NCBI RefSeq assembly: GCF_900167605.1
Contig: NZ_FUYH01000025.1
Span: 1 to 35,100, forward strand
Source of the DNA: Caloramator quimbayensis
GTDB lineage: Bacteria > Bacillota > Clostridia > Clostridiales > Caloramatoraceae
Length of the DNA stretch: 35,100 bases
Reading direction: 5' to 3'
The stretch's first letter is position 1; each line of letters begins with the position of its first letter. The translations under genes were made by a program, and so were the position numbers. Shown in pieces: positions 27,479-35,100 of this stretch. A model generated the notes under the pieces. The model was not told the origin of the DNA. It searched no databases and saw nothing but the letters and a program-made list of their open reading frames with translations.

Positions 27479-28432
27479 ATGAGAGATAAAAGCTCAACAA
27501 GAGCAATGGTTGAAGCAGGTCTTTTTACAGCAATAACAGTAGTATTAATTTTGCTTAGCTTATATATACCAGTCCTTTATATGGTAGGAATTTTTCTATG
27601 GCCTCTTCCAGTTACTTTTATTTATATAAGGCATGGAGCAAAATACAGTATTATGTCCCTTGTTGTAGCAGGAATCATAACAGCAATATCCTATGATCCT
27701 GTATCTGCACTTAATATAACAGCTACCTTTGGACTTATGAGCATAGTTCTTGGATATTGTATAAAAAATAAAAAAGATTTTTTCTTTTCAGTAATATTGA
27801 TGTCAGCTGCAATGTTTATATCTTTAGTTTTAGTTTTAAAAGTATTCAGCCTATTTATGGGACAGGATATTATAACTATGTTAACTGATCAAATGAATCA
27901 GATGAGAGAAATGGCAGCATCCATGTATTCCCAAATGGGAGTTCCAAAAGAAACTCAGGAATTAGCATTGAATGCTTTTCCAACAGGTGAAGTTTTCAAA
28001 AAAATGCTTCCTATTGGACTTTTAATTGGAAGTATAATGATGGCCATTATAAGCTATACAATTGCAGGTAAAGTTTTTAAAAGGTTTGGATATGAAGTTA
28101 GTATTATGAAACCTTTATCAAACTGGTATATGCCTATTCAGCTTGCTATAGGTATTATTGGACTTGTACTTTTATCCTATTTAATGGTATATTTAAAAAT
28201 TAAGAATTCAGATATATTGTTTATAAATGCAAGTTTACTTATGCAGTTTGCATTTGTAGTAGATGGAATTGCTGCTGTTGACTTTTTTATGAAAAAAAAG
28301 GATGTAACAAAGGGACTTAGAATTTTTATACTATTATTTTTGATATTCTCACAGATAGGAAGGTTTTTATTCTTTATTGGTTTAATTGATTATGCGCTTA
28401 ATTTAAGAAAGCTTGATGTAAATAGAGGTTAA
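27479..28432 (+). CDS. yybS: DUF2232 membrane protein YybS
   Basis: A 317-residue multi-pass membrane protein of the YybS family with about eight hydrophobic segments (first near 15-45, ending near 285-305). A hydrophilic stretch around 135-165 rich in Met and Gln probably lies outside the membrane. Function is unknown, but the family almost always precedes gdpP, as here and in Bacillus. SD TAGGAGG precedes the ATG. Confidence 0.88.
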   Translation: MRDKSSTRAMVEAGLFTAITVVLILLSLYIPVLYMVGIFLWPLPVTFIYIRHGAKYSIMSLVVAGIITAISYDPVSALNITATFGLMSIVLGYCIKNKKDFFFSVILMSAAMFISLVLVLKVFSLFMGQDIITMLTDQMNQMREMAASMYSQMGVPKETQELALNAFPTGEVFKKMLPIGLLIGSIMMAIISYTIAGKVFKRFGYEVSIMKPLSNWYMPIQLAIGIIGLVLLSYLMVYLKIKNSDILFINASLLMQFAFVVDGIAAVDFFMKKKDVTKGLRIFILLFLIFSQIGRFLFFIGLIDYALNLRKLDVNRG

Positions 28433-28457
28433 ATGCTCCATGTAATGGAGGGGTAAA

Positions 28458-30449
28458 ATGGATAATAAATTTAAAAAATTTTTCCCGGATACCAAAATAT
28501 ACATGCTTATAATTGCTGTTCTTATTTCAGTATTATTTATATTTAATCACCTATATGTTGGAATTATAGGTCTTTTAGTGTTTGCCTATCTTGTATTTTA
28601 CAATATAAGAAACAATAGACTAAAAAAATACGAGTGGGATAGGTTTGTGGAGGATATATCGGAAAATATTGACGTTGCAGGCAGAAACACACTATCCCAA
28701 ATTCCTATACCTCTTGTTATAGTAAATGGTGAGGGACAAATTCTTTGGGGAAATAGTTTGTTTACGGCTATTGTTTCAAGAAATATATATGGTAAAAACA
28801 TTAATGTATTAATTAAAGATTTTAATCTTCAAAAGATACTTGATAAGAAGATAGAAACATTTGAAAAAATAAATATAGAAGACAATATATATAATGTCCT
28901 TGTTAGTCCGGTGGAAATAAACAGAGAGAAAGAGGATAAGAAATATATTTTTCTCTTATATTTCTTAAATAAAACTGATTATTATACTATATATGAAATG
29001 TACAGCGATAAAAAAACTGTTGTTGCTCTGGTGGAATGTGATAACTTCGATGAGGTTATTAAAAGTACAGAGGAGACAAACAGACCTGCCCTTATTGCGG
29101 AAATAGATAAAAGAATAAATTCCTTTGCAAGTGCACTTGAAGGCTTTATAAGGAAATATGACGATAATAAATATATAATTGTATTTGATAACAGTCATTT
29201 AAGTCAACTTATTGAAAATAAATTTGATATACTTGATGCAATTAGAGAAATAGATTTAGGTAATAAAATTCCAGTAACTTTAAGCATAGGAATTGGAAAA
29301 AATGCAGATTCTTTGTATAACGTACATCAATATGCAGTTGCAGCAAAGGATCTCGCTTTAGGCCGAGGGGGAGATCAGGCGGTTATAAAAGATGGAGACA
29401 GACTATCCTTTTTTGGAGGCAAAAGTAAAGAGGTTGAAAAGAAAACAAGAGTAAAGGCAAGAGTTATAGCACATGCTGTATCTGAACTTATAGATCAAAG
29501 CAGTGAAATATTTATAATGGGACATGACACACCAGATATTGACAGCATCGGTGCAGCTATTGGTATATACAGGGGATGCAGACAAAGAGGTAAGAATGCT
29601 TTTATATTATTAAATAAACCTGACAGCTCTGCAGAAAAATTGGTTGATAGATTTTTAAAGAGCAAAGAGCATCAAGGCATATTTATTGATAGAGAAACAT
29701 TTTTGCAAAAAAGTTTAAAAAATCCTCTTTTGGTTTTAGTTGATGTTCACAGAAAGAGTTTTGTAGAATATCCGGAGATTCTTGACAGAATTAACAATTT
29801 AATTATAATAGACCATCACAGAAAAAGTGCAGATTTTATAGACAATGCAACTATTTCCTATATAGAACCTTATGCGTCATCGACCTGCGAACTTGTTACA
29901 GAGATACTACAATATCTTGTAGAAAAACCAATACTTCTTGACATTGAAGCTCAGGCTCTGATGGCTGGAATATATGTTGATACAAAGAACTTTACATTTA
30001 AAACCGGAGTTAGAACCTTTGAAGCAGCAGGATTTTTAAGAAGGCTTGGAGCTGATCTTATTGAAGTTAGAAAGCTGTTTGCGGATGATTTTGACACATA
30101 CAAAGAGAGAACAAAGCTTATTGCAAGCGCTGAAATACACAATGGAATCGCTATAGCATGCCAAGATGCCGCAGTTAGAGATGCTCTTATCGTACCTCAG
30201 GCAGCAGATGAGCTTTTAAAAATAAATGGAATAGAAGCCTCCTTTGTATTAGCTAAAGTTGGAAATGATATTATGATAAGCGGCCGTTCCCTTGGAGATA
30301 TTAATGTACAGTTAATACTTGAGAGCATGGGGGGAGGCGGCCATATGACCATTGCAGGTGCAAAACTTTCAAATTTTTCAATAGAAGAAGCAAAAGAAAG
30401 GCTAAATGATGCCATAAAAAATTACTTAAAGGAGAGTGACAAGAAATGA
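28458..30449 (+). CDS. gdpP: Cyclic-di-AMP phosphodiesterase GdpP
   Basis: A 663-residue membrane-bound enzyme that hydrolyses c-di-AMP. Two N-terminal transmembrane helices (about 12-50) are followed by a degenerate PAS domain (about 80-170) and a degenerate GGDEF domain (about 180-310). The DHH phosphodiesterase domain has GHDTPDIDS near 354, VDVHRKSF and DHHRKS near 452, and the DHHA1 domain has [11 protein letters not shown] near 625. The metal-binding Asp/His residues appear intact. Its stop overlaps the rplI start (ATGA), so the two are coupled. Confidence 0.96.
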   Translation: MDNKFKKFFPDTKIYMLIIAVLISVLFIFNHLYVGIIGLLVFAYLVFYNIRNNRLKKYEWDRFVEDISENIDVAGRNTLSQIPIPLVIVNGEGQILWGNSLFTAIVSRNIYGKNINVLIKDFNLQKILDKKIETFEKINIEDNIYNVLVSPVEINREKEDKKYIFLLYFLNKTDYYTIYEMYSDKKTVVALVECDNFDEVIKSTEETNRPALIAEIDKRINSFASALEGFIRKYDDNKYIIVFDNSHLSQLIENKFDILDAIREIDLGNKIPVTLSIGIGKNADSLYNVHQYAVAAKDLALGRGGDQAVIKDGDRLSFFGGKSKEVEKKTRVKARVIAHAVSELIDQSSEIFIMGHDTPDIDSIGAAIGIYRGCRQRGKNAFILLNKPDSSAEKLVDRFLKSKEHQGIFIDRETFLQKSLKNPLLVLVDVHRKSFVEYPEILDRINNLIIIDHHRKSADFIDNATISYIEPYASSTCELVTEILQYLVEKPILLDIEAQALMAGIYVDTKNFTFKTGVRTFEAAGFLRRLGADLIEVRKLFADDFDTYKERTKLIASAEIHNGIAIACQDAAVRDALIVPQAADELLKINGIEASFVLAKVGNDIMISGRSLGDINVQLILESMGGGGHMTIAGAKLSNFSIEEAKERLNDAIKNYLKESDKK

Positions 30450-30892
30450 AGGTTATTTTAAAACAAGATGTTAAGGGATTAGGTAAAAAAGGAGATGTTG
30501 TTAATACATCTGATGGATATGCAAGAAACTTTTTGTTTCCAAAGGGACTTGCTTTGGAAGCCACTGAAGGAAAAATAAAAGAGCAGCAGGCACAAAAGGC
30601 AAACGAGGCAAAAAAGAAATCGCAGGAATTACAGGAAGCCAAGGAAATTGCAAAAAAACTTTCGGAGGTAGTTTTAACTTTAAAAGTTAAAACGGGTGAA
30701 AATGGCAAACTTTTTGGTTCTATAACTTCAAAGGACATATCAGAAGCATTAAAAAATCAATATGGCTATGATATCGACAAAAAGAAGATAGTTTTAGACG
30801 AAGCTATAAAGGTTGCTGGAATTTATAAAGTTGAAGTAAAAGTATATCCAGAAGTTTCTGCAACTATTAAAGTATCCATAGAGCAGAATTAG
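30446..30892 (+). CDS. rplI: 50S ribosomal protein L9
   Basis: A 148-residue L9 with the N-terminal rRNA-binding domain ([19 protein letters not shown]... [13 protein letters not shown]), a long central helix rich in Lys, Glu and Ala (about 42-75), and the C-terminal domain ([16 protein letters not shown]). The start overlaps the gdpP stop and the SD (AAGGAGAG) lies in gdpP. lonC begins 11 bp later. Order gdpP-rplI-(lonC)-dnaB is conserved in Clostridia. Confidence 0.97.
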   Translation: MKVILKQDVKGLGKKGDVVNTSDGYARNFLFPKGLALEATEGKIKEQQAQKANEAKKKSQELQEAKEIAKKLSEVVLTLKVKTGENGKLFGSITSKDISEALKNQYGYDIDKKKIVLDEAIKVAGIYKVEVKVYPEVSATIKVSIEQN

Positions 30893-30903
30893 GAGGATTT
30901 AAA

Positions 30904-32781
30904 GTGAAAAAAGCCGTAACATTCGAAGCAAAATATGAAGAAGATATATTAAGCAATGCTTACAACAAGTTATATTACAAAGTAGATGTTATATATGATT
31001 TAATGAAAAGAATATGGGGTGAAGAATATATTTCCTCGGCAATAAATTCACAGGGCCTTAACGAAAATATTGAAAGTGACAGCATCGAGGATAGAATATA
31101 TGCACTTCAAAGATTGGTTTTGAAAAAAGACAGCTATGTAGATGATCCTATATATGTTATGGATTGTATTGAAAAAGAGTTAATAAGGCTGATTGCTAAA
31201 AATCATGTTGAAAGTGAACTTGAGTCTGAAGTTGAAGAATATTTAAGGGATAAACAGGACAAGCTTATTGATGAAATAAAACTTAGCATAATAAAAAAGA
31301 AAAAAGGGAAGGAAAACTCGAAAACCTTTAAAAAATTAATACATCTTCAAAAGCTTGACACTATAAAACTTTCAAAATCAGCAATGGAACTTTTAAGACC
31401 TTCAAAAATAGATGAAATAGTTGGTCAAAAAAGAGCGGTATCATCGGTTTTATCAAAACTTGCTTCACCTTTTCCACAACATATGATATTATATGGTCCT
31501 CCTGGAGTTGGAAAAACTACTACGGCAAGGCTTGCCCTTAGTATAGCCAAAAAGCTTAAATCAACACCTTTTAGAGATGATGCCCCATTTATTGAGGTTA
31601 ATGGTACAACTATAAGATGGGATCCAAGAGAGATTACAAATCCTCTTTTAGGTTCTGTTCATGATCCCATATATCAAGGTTCTAAGAAAGATCTTGCTGA
31701 GATTGGAATACCAGAGCCCAAACCTGGCCTTGTAACCGATGCACATGGAGGAGTTTTATTTATAGATGAAATAGGAGAGCTTGATTTAGAGCTTCAATTT
31801 AAATTATTAAAGGTGTTAGAGGATAAAAAGGTTGAATTTTCATCTTCTTATTACGACCCTGATGATGAAAACGTACCTTCATACATTAAAAAATTATTTG
31901 AAGATGGTGCACCTGCGGATTTTATATTAATAGGTGCAACCACAAGGGAGCCTCATGAGATAAATCCTGCACTAAGGTCGAGATGCGCTGAGGTTTATTT
32001 TGAGCCTTTATCTAAAAATGATATAAAGGATATAGTTTTGAACGCTGCAAAAAAGTTAAAAATAGAAATTGAAGAGGAAGCTGCCAATATTATAAGCAGT
32101 TATACCATTGAAGGAAGAAAGGCTGTAAATATTTTATCGGATGTATACGGACATGTTGTTTATAAAAGGGGACTTAAGGATATAAATATAACATGTGATG
32201 ACTTATATGAAGTTATATCCCTTTCAAGGCTTGTGCCTTATAACAAAGTATCGATAAAGGATTCCTGTGAAGTTGGAAGAATTTTTGGGCTTGGAGTGAG
32301 CGGCTTTATAGGCTCCATACTTGAAATAGAAGCAGTTGCTTTTGAAAGGGATAGCGACGGAGGAAATATTAGATTTAATGATACAGCAGGTTCAATGGCA
32401 AAGGATTCTGTATTTAATGCTGCCTCTGTTATAAGGAGTATTACTGGAAAGGACATTTCACACTATGATATACATGTAAATATAATAGGAGGAGGCAATG
32501 TTGATGGACCTTCAGCAGGTGTAGCTATTACAGTTGCTATGCTCAGTGCAATAACGCAAAAACCTGTGAAACAGAATATTGCTATTACCGGGGAAATATC
32601 TATACTTGGACATGTAAAACCTGTTGGGGGAATAATTGAAAAAATATATGGCGCAAGTCAGGCAGGAATAAAAAAGGTGCTGATTCCTTTTGAAAACAGT
32701 AAGGATGTTTCTATTGATGATAAAGATATTGAAATAATACCTGTAAAAAACATTGATGATGTGCTTAAAATTGTCTTTTAG
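30904..32781 (+). CDS. lonC: Lon-family ATP-dependent protease, LonC (spore type)
   Basis: A 625-residue Lon-family protease without the large N-terminal domain of LonA. A helical N-terminal region (1-160) precedes an AAA+ domain with Walker A GPPGVGKT (198-205) and Walker B VLFIDE. The C-terminal protease domain has the catalytic dyad S537 (DGPSAG) and K580 (PVGGIIEK). The ATPase motifs are intact, unlike the ATP-independent LonC of Meiothermus. The type is characteristic of spore formers. GTG start with TAGGAGG upstream. It lies between rplI and dnaB. Confidence 0.9.
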   Translation: MKKAVTFEAKYEEDILSNAYNKLYYKVDVIYDLMKRIWGEEYISSAINSQGLNENIESDSIEDRIYALQRLVLKKDSYVDDPIYVMDCIEKELIRLIAKNHVESELESEVEEYLRDKQDKLIDEIKLSIIKKKKGKENSKTFKKLIHLQKLDTIKLSKSAMELLRPSKIDEIVGQKRAVSSVLSKLASPFPQHMILYGPPGVGKTTTARLALSIAKKLKSTPFRDDAPFIEVNGTTIRWDPREITNPLLGSVHDPIYQGSKKDLAEIGIPEPKPGLVTDAHGGVLFIDEIGELDLELQFKLLKVLEDKKVEFSSSYYDPDDENVPSYIKKLFEDGAPADFILIGATTREPHEINPALRSRCAEVYFEPLSKNDIKDIVLNAAKKLKIEIEEEAANIISSYTIEGRKAVNILSDVYGHVVYKRGLKDINITCDDLYEVISLSRLVPYNKVSIKDSCEVGRIFGLGVSGFIGSILEIEAVAFERDSDGGNIRFNDTAGSMAKDSVFNAASVIRSITGKDISHYDIHVNIIGGGNVDGPSAGVAITVAMLSAITQKPVKQNIAITGEISILGHVKPVGGIIEKIYGASQAGIKKVLIPFENSKDVSIDDKDIEIIPVKNIDDVLKIVF

Positions 32782-32792
32782 GAGATGATAAT

Positions 32793-34124
32793 TTGGAGGG
32801 TGTTAGAGTTCCGCCTCATAATATAGAAGCTGAACAAGCGGTTATCGGTGCTATGCTTCTTGATAAGGAAGCTATTGCAGCTGCCGCTGAGATTTTATCA
32901 GGAGAAGAATTTTATAAAGAATCTCATAAGCTTTTATTTCAGACTATAGTAGAAATTTTTAATAAAGATGAACCTGTGGACATTGTAACTTTGGTGGATG
33001 TTTTAAAGAGCAGGGAGCACCTTGAGGTTGTAGGAGGAGTTTCATATATATCTTCTCTTGCAGCCTCTGTGCCTACAACATCTAATGTAAAGTATTATGC
33101 AAAGATTGTTGAAGAAAAAAGCATATTAAGAAGGCTTATATTTGCGTCAAGCGGTATAATAGAAAAATGCTATACAGATCAGGAAAAAGTAGAGGAAGTT
33201 TTAGGTGCTGCTGAAAAGAGCATTTTTGACATTTCACAAAAGAAAGGGCACCAGGATTTTGAACATTTAAGCACCATTATTTCGAGGAGCTTTGATGAAT
33301 TTGAAAGACTTTATAAAAACAAAGGGCAGATAACTGGAATACCATCGGGTTTTACAGATCTTGACAGAAAAACATCTGGATTTCAAAAGAGCGATTTTAT
33401 ATTGATAGCAGCAAGACCATCTATGGGAAAAACTGCCTTTGCGCTAAATATTGCACTTCATGCAGCCCTTAGAGCGGGAAAAAGTGTCGCTATATTCAGT
33501 CTTGAAATGTCAAAGGAACAGCTTGTATATAGAATGTTATGCTCTGAGGCCAATGTGGATATGCTAAAACTTAGAACAGGAGATTTAGACGAAGAAGATT
33601 GGATGAGGCTTGGCAGGGCGGCAGGACCGATGTCAAATGCTAACATATTTATTGATGATACTCCAGGAATATCAGTTGTTGAGATGAGATCAAAATGCAG
33701 AAGGCTCAAGATAGAAAAGGGATTAGATTTAATTTTAATAGATTACCTTCAGCTTATGACAGGAAGCGGCAGGACTGATAATAGACAGCAGGAAGTATCG
33801 GAAATATCGAGATCTTTAAAAGGACTTGCAAAGGAGATGGAGGCACCAGTTATATCGCTGTCGCAGCTATCCCGTGCCCCCGAGGCAAGAGCAGATCACA
33901 GGCCTATACTATCGGACCTTAGAGAGTCAGGTTCAATAGAGCAGGATGCGGACATAGTTATGTTCCTTTATAGGGATGAATATTATAATAAAGAAACGGA
34001 TAAGAAGGGTATTGCAGAAGCGATAATAGCAAAACAAAGAAACGGCCCAACGGGAACTACAGAACTTGCATGGCTTGGCCAATATACAAAATTTGGCAAT
34101 CTCGACAGATATCATAATGATTGA
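32793..34124 (+). CDS. dnaB: Replicative DNA helicase DnaB
   Basis: Hexameric helicase of 443 residues (called DnaC in Bacillus). The N-terminal domain starts EGVRVPPHNIEAEQAVIGAM. The RecA-like domain has Walker A ARPSMGKTA (207-215), LILIDYLQLM, and the later LSQLSR and LRESGSIEQDAD motifs. The start is TTG with TTAGGAG upstream, 11 bp after lonC. No intein is present. It is the last gene of the operon; a tRNA gene follows. Confidence 0.97.
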   Translation: MEGVRVPPHNIEAEQAVIGAMLLDKEAIAAAAEILSGEEFYKESHKLLFQTIVEIFNKDEPVDIVTLVDVLKSREHLEVVGGVSYISSLAASVPTTSNVKYYAKIVEEKSILRRLIFASSGIIEKCYTDQEKVEEVLGAAEKSIFDISQKKGHQDFEHLSTIISRSFDEFERLYKNKGQITGIPSGFTDLDRKTSGFQKSDFILIAARPSMGKTAFALNIALHAALRAGKSVAIFSLEMSKEQLVYRMLCSEANVDMLKLRTGDLDEEDWMRLGRAAGPMSNANIFIDDTPGISVVEMRSKCRRLKIEKGLDLILIDYLQLMTGSGRTDNRQQEVSEISRSLKGLAKEMEAPVISLSQLSRAPEARADHRPILSDLRESGSIEQDADIVMFLYRDEYYNKETDKKGIAEAIIAKQRNGPTGTTELAWLGQYTKFGNLDRYHND

Positions 34125-34146
34125 TATTACAGTATTCTTTTTGTTG

Positions 34147-34175
34147 TTGACATTAAAACAAAAAGTAATTAAGAT
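34147..34175 (+). promoter_or_regulatory. promoter of tRNA-Thr gene
   Basis: Perfect -35 TTGACA (34147-34152), 17-bp spacer and -10 TAAGAT (34170-34175, four of six). The expected start is about 5 bp before the mature tRNA. Confidence 0.55.
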
Positions 34176-34187
34176 ATACTTGTGAAT

Positions 34188-34263
34188 GCTTCATTGGCCC
34201 AGCCGGTAGGGCAACTGATTCGTAATCAGTAGGTCGGGGGTTCGAATCCCCCATGAAGCTCCA
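34188..34263 (+). tRNA. trnT: tRNA-Thr, anticodon CGT
   Basis: A complete cloverleaf can be folded by eye. The acceptor stem is GCTTCAT / ATGAAGC, the D stem GCCC / GGGC, and the anticodon arm ACTGA-TTCGTAA-TCAGT with anticodon CGT at 34221-34223, reading ACG. The T arm is GGGGG-TTCGAAT-CCCCC, the discriminator base is T, and CCA is encoded. Total 76 nt. Confidence 0.96.
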
Positions 34264-34359
34264 TTAAAAATCTGAAGAATCTGGGACGGTTACTTATTTA
34301 TCATAATACTATTAAATGCTTTTTAACTATATAATTTTAAATGAAAAATTAGCTACTTA

Positions 34360-34400
34360 ACAAATGACCGTTATATTTTCTATATATAACGGTCATTTGT
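34360..34400. repeat. 17-bp perfect inverted repeat
   Basis: Arms beginning ACAAATGACCGTTATA (34360) and ending TATAACGGTCATTTGT (34400), 17 bp with one more T-A pair, enclose a 7-nt loop. No T-run follows on either strand, so a simple intrinsic terminator is unlikely. It lies in the 335-bp gap between the tRNA and the transposase gene. It may be a mobile-element or REP-type palindrome. Confidence 0.7.
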
Positions 34401-34497
34401 ATTAAAAAATCATTTGTTATTATGAATTTATTAGATAATTCATTTAAAAAAGATAATTTGATTGGGATACTTGTCCATCTTTATTAGAATCATTTTT

Positions 34498-34540
34498 AAT
34501 CTTATAGCAATAAAAAAATTCTATAAGATTTTTCTTTATT
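34498..34540 (+). terminator. intrinsic terminator in the tRNA-transposase gap
   Basis: A 10-bp stem AATCTTATAG / CTATAAGATT with a 13-nt loop is followed on the plus strand by TTTCTTTATTT. It is 235 bp past the tRNA gene, and no coding frame of note lies between. It could end read-through from dnaB or the tRNA, or from an unrecognised RNA. The rest of 34264-34598 shows nothing except the inverted repeat at 34360. Confidence 0.55.
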
Positions 34541-34598
34541 TAATAAACTGATTTTGTTAGAAATATGCAGTAATGAAATAAGCCTGTAATTTGTGATT

Positions 34599-35100
34599 TT
34601 ATGCCCCTATCGCCAATATCTCCTCCACAATGCCCCTGTATTTTTCCTCCTTTATAAGTTCTGCACCTAAAGCACACAGCCTCGATACATTAGCCTGCCC
34701 CATGCTCCCAAGTATCCTGCATATGTCGGCACACTTTAAATCGCAAAACTTCCTTAAAGCAAAGCACAATATTGCCTTTGCCTCCTTAACTCCCTTTGAA
34801 TTCTTTATCTTAAGCATTAGTTTATCTATGTTAAATCTTTCTGCAATTATTTCTATTATCTTTTCAGGGGATAAGTCTCTAACGAGTACCTTTCTCATGC
34901 TTCTGTATTCCGTAGGTTCATCTTTAAACTCCTGCCTCTTTGCATCTACAACACTTTTCACTTTAAATATAAAATCCCTGTACATTGCTCTTGCAGCTGC
35001 TTCCTTTAAGCTGAACATAGAAAGTATAAAACTGTCATCTATAAGATCAAACTCATCTCTCTTTTCTGCTAAAAATATCCCAAGAGATGAAAAGCGGTAA
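34599..35100 (-). mobile_element. RAYT/IS200-like transposase, C-terminal part (runs off the window)
   Basis: The minus-strand frame is open from the window edge to a TAA at 34599, giving at least 167 residues; the start is outside. The first visible residues are YRFSSLGIFLAEKRDEFDLI. They resemble the Y-[RKW]-x-S-S segment that follows the Y1 (HUH) catalytic domain in REP-associated tyrosine transposases. The C-terminal 90 residues (SPEKIIEIIAERFNID... KEAKAILCFALRKF... ADICRILGSMGQANVSRL) resemble the DnaA domain IV helix-turn-helix that clostridial members carry. The catalytic HUH and tyrosine motifs are outside the window, so activity cannot be judged. GC content is visibly higher than in the neighbouring genes. 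Confidence 0.72.

Noticed and set aside
34350-34400. Canonical REP element with GTAG tetranucleotide
   Set aside because: A CTAC/GTAG tetramer lies near the palindrome, but on the side opposite to that in enterobacterial REPs and a few bases away from the stem; this could be chance.

Overview
The window is the chromosomal replication-origin region of a low-GC, spore-forming Clostridia-type Firmicute. The 16S fragment and the AT-rich, Clostridium-like protein sequences suggest Clostridiaceae in the broad sense, possibly near Caloramator; that genus-level guess is weak. Sporulation genes (yyaC, ytvI-like, spore-type lonC, soj/spo0J) support an endospore former. Gene order follows the Bacillus/Clostridium origin order almost throughout: rrn-gyrA-gyrB-remB-recF-rlbA-dnaN-dnaA-oriC-rpmH-rnpA-yidD-yidC-khpB-mnmE-mnmG-rsmG-noc-soj-spo0J, then later rpsF-ssb-rpsR, yybS, gdpP, rplI, lonC and dnaB.

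Left replichore (1-9483, minus strand). Transcription runs away from the origin: dnaA, dnaN, rlbA, recF, remB-like, gyrB, gyrA, a terminator, then two tandem consensus promoters driving an rRNA operon of which only the 16S 5' end is inside the window. The origin is bipartite. One DnaA-box cluster lies upstream of dnaA (about 9500-9885). The second lies between dnaA and dnaN (7894-8105) and is followed by a seven-unit DnaA-trio and an AT-rich unwinding element.

Right replichore (10003-34263, mostly plus strand). It holds an L34/RNase P protein/membrane insertase/KhpB block, a tRNA-modification and segregation block (mnmE, mnmG, rsmG, noc, soj, spo0J with a perfect parS site), and a more variable stretch (19.2-25.9 kb). 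The variable stretch has DUF4446, a YkuS-like protein, yyaC and ytvI on the minus strand, glnA with an ANTAR regulator, a YedF plus Se/S-carrier pair, an MscS channel and DUF951. Then come the rpsF-ssb-rpsR operon with a candidate S6:S18 leader, and the MazG-like/yybS/gdpP/rplI/lonC/dnaB operon. A tRNA-Thr(CGT) and the 3' part of a REP-associated (RAYT/IS200-like) transposase gene end the window.

Most of the window is conserved housekeeping DNA, and I do not see an entirely new multi-gene system. The most unusual signal is regulatory. At two sites about 0.9 kb apart (before the YkuS-like gene and before yyaC), a terminator-like hairpin has the next gene's Shine-Dalgarno sequence in its 3' arm and the U-tract as SD-to-ATG spacer. 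Forespore-sigma-like promoter elements fall in or just upstream of the hairpin's 5' arm and loop. A transcript starting there would carry a free SD, whereas read-through RNA would hide it. Five intrinsic terminators also have the preceding gene's stop codon inside their 5' arm.
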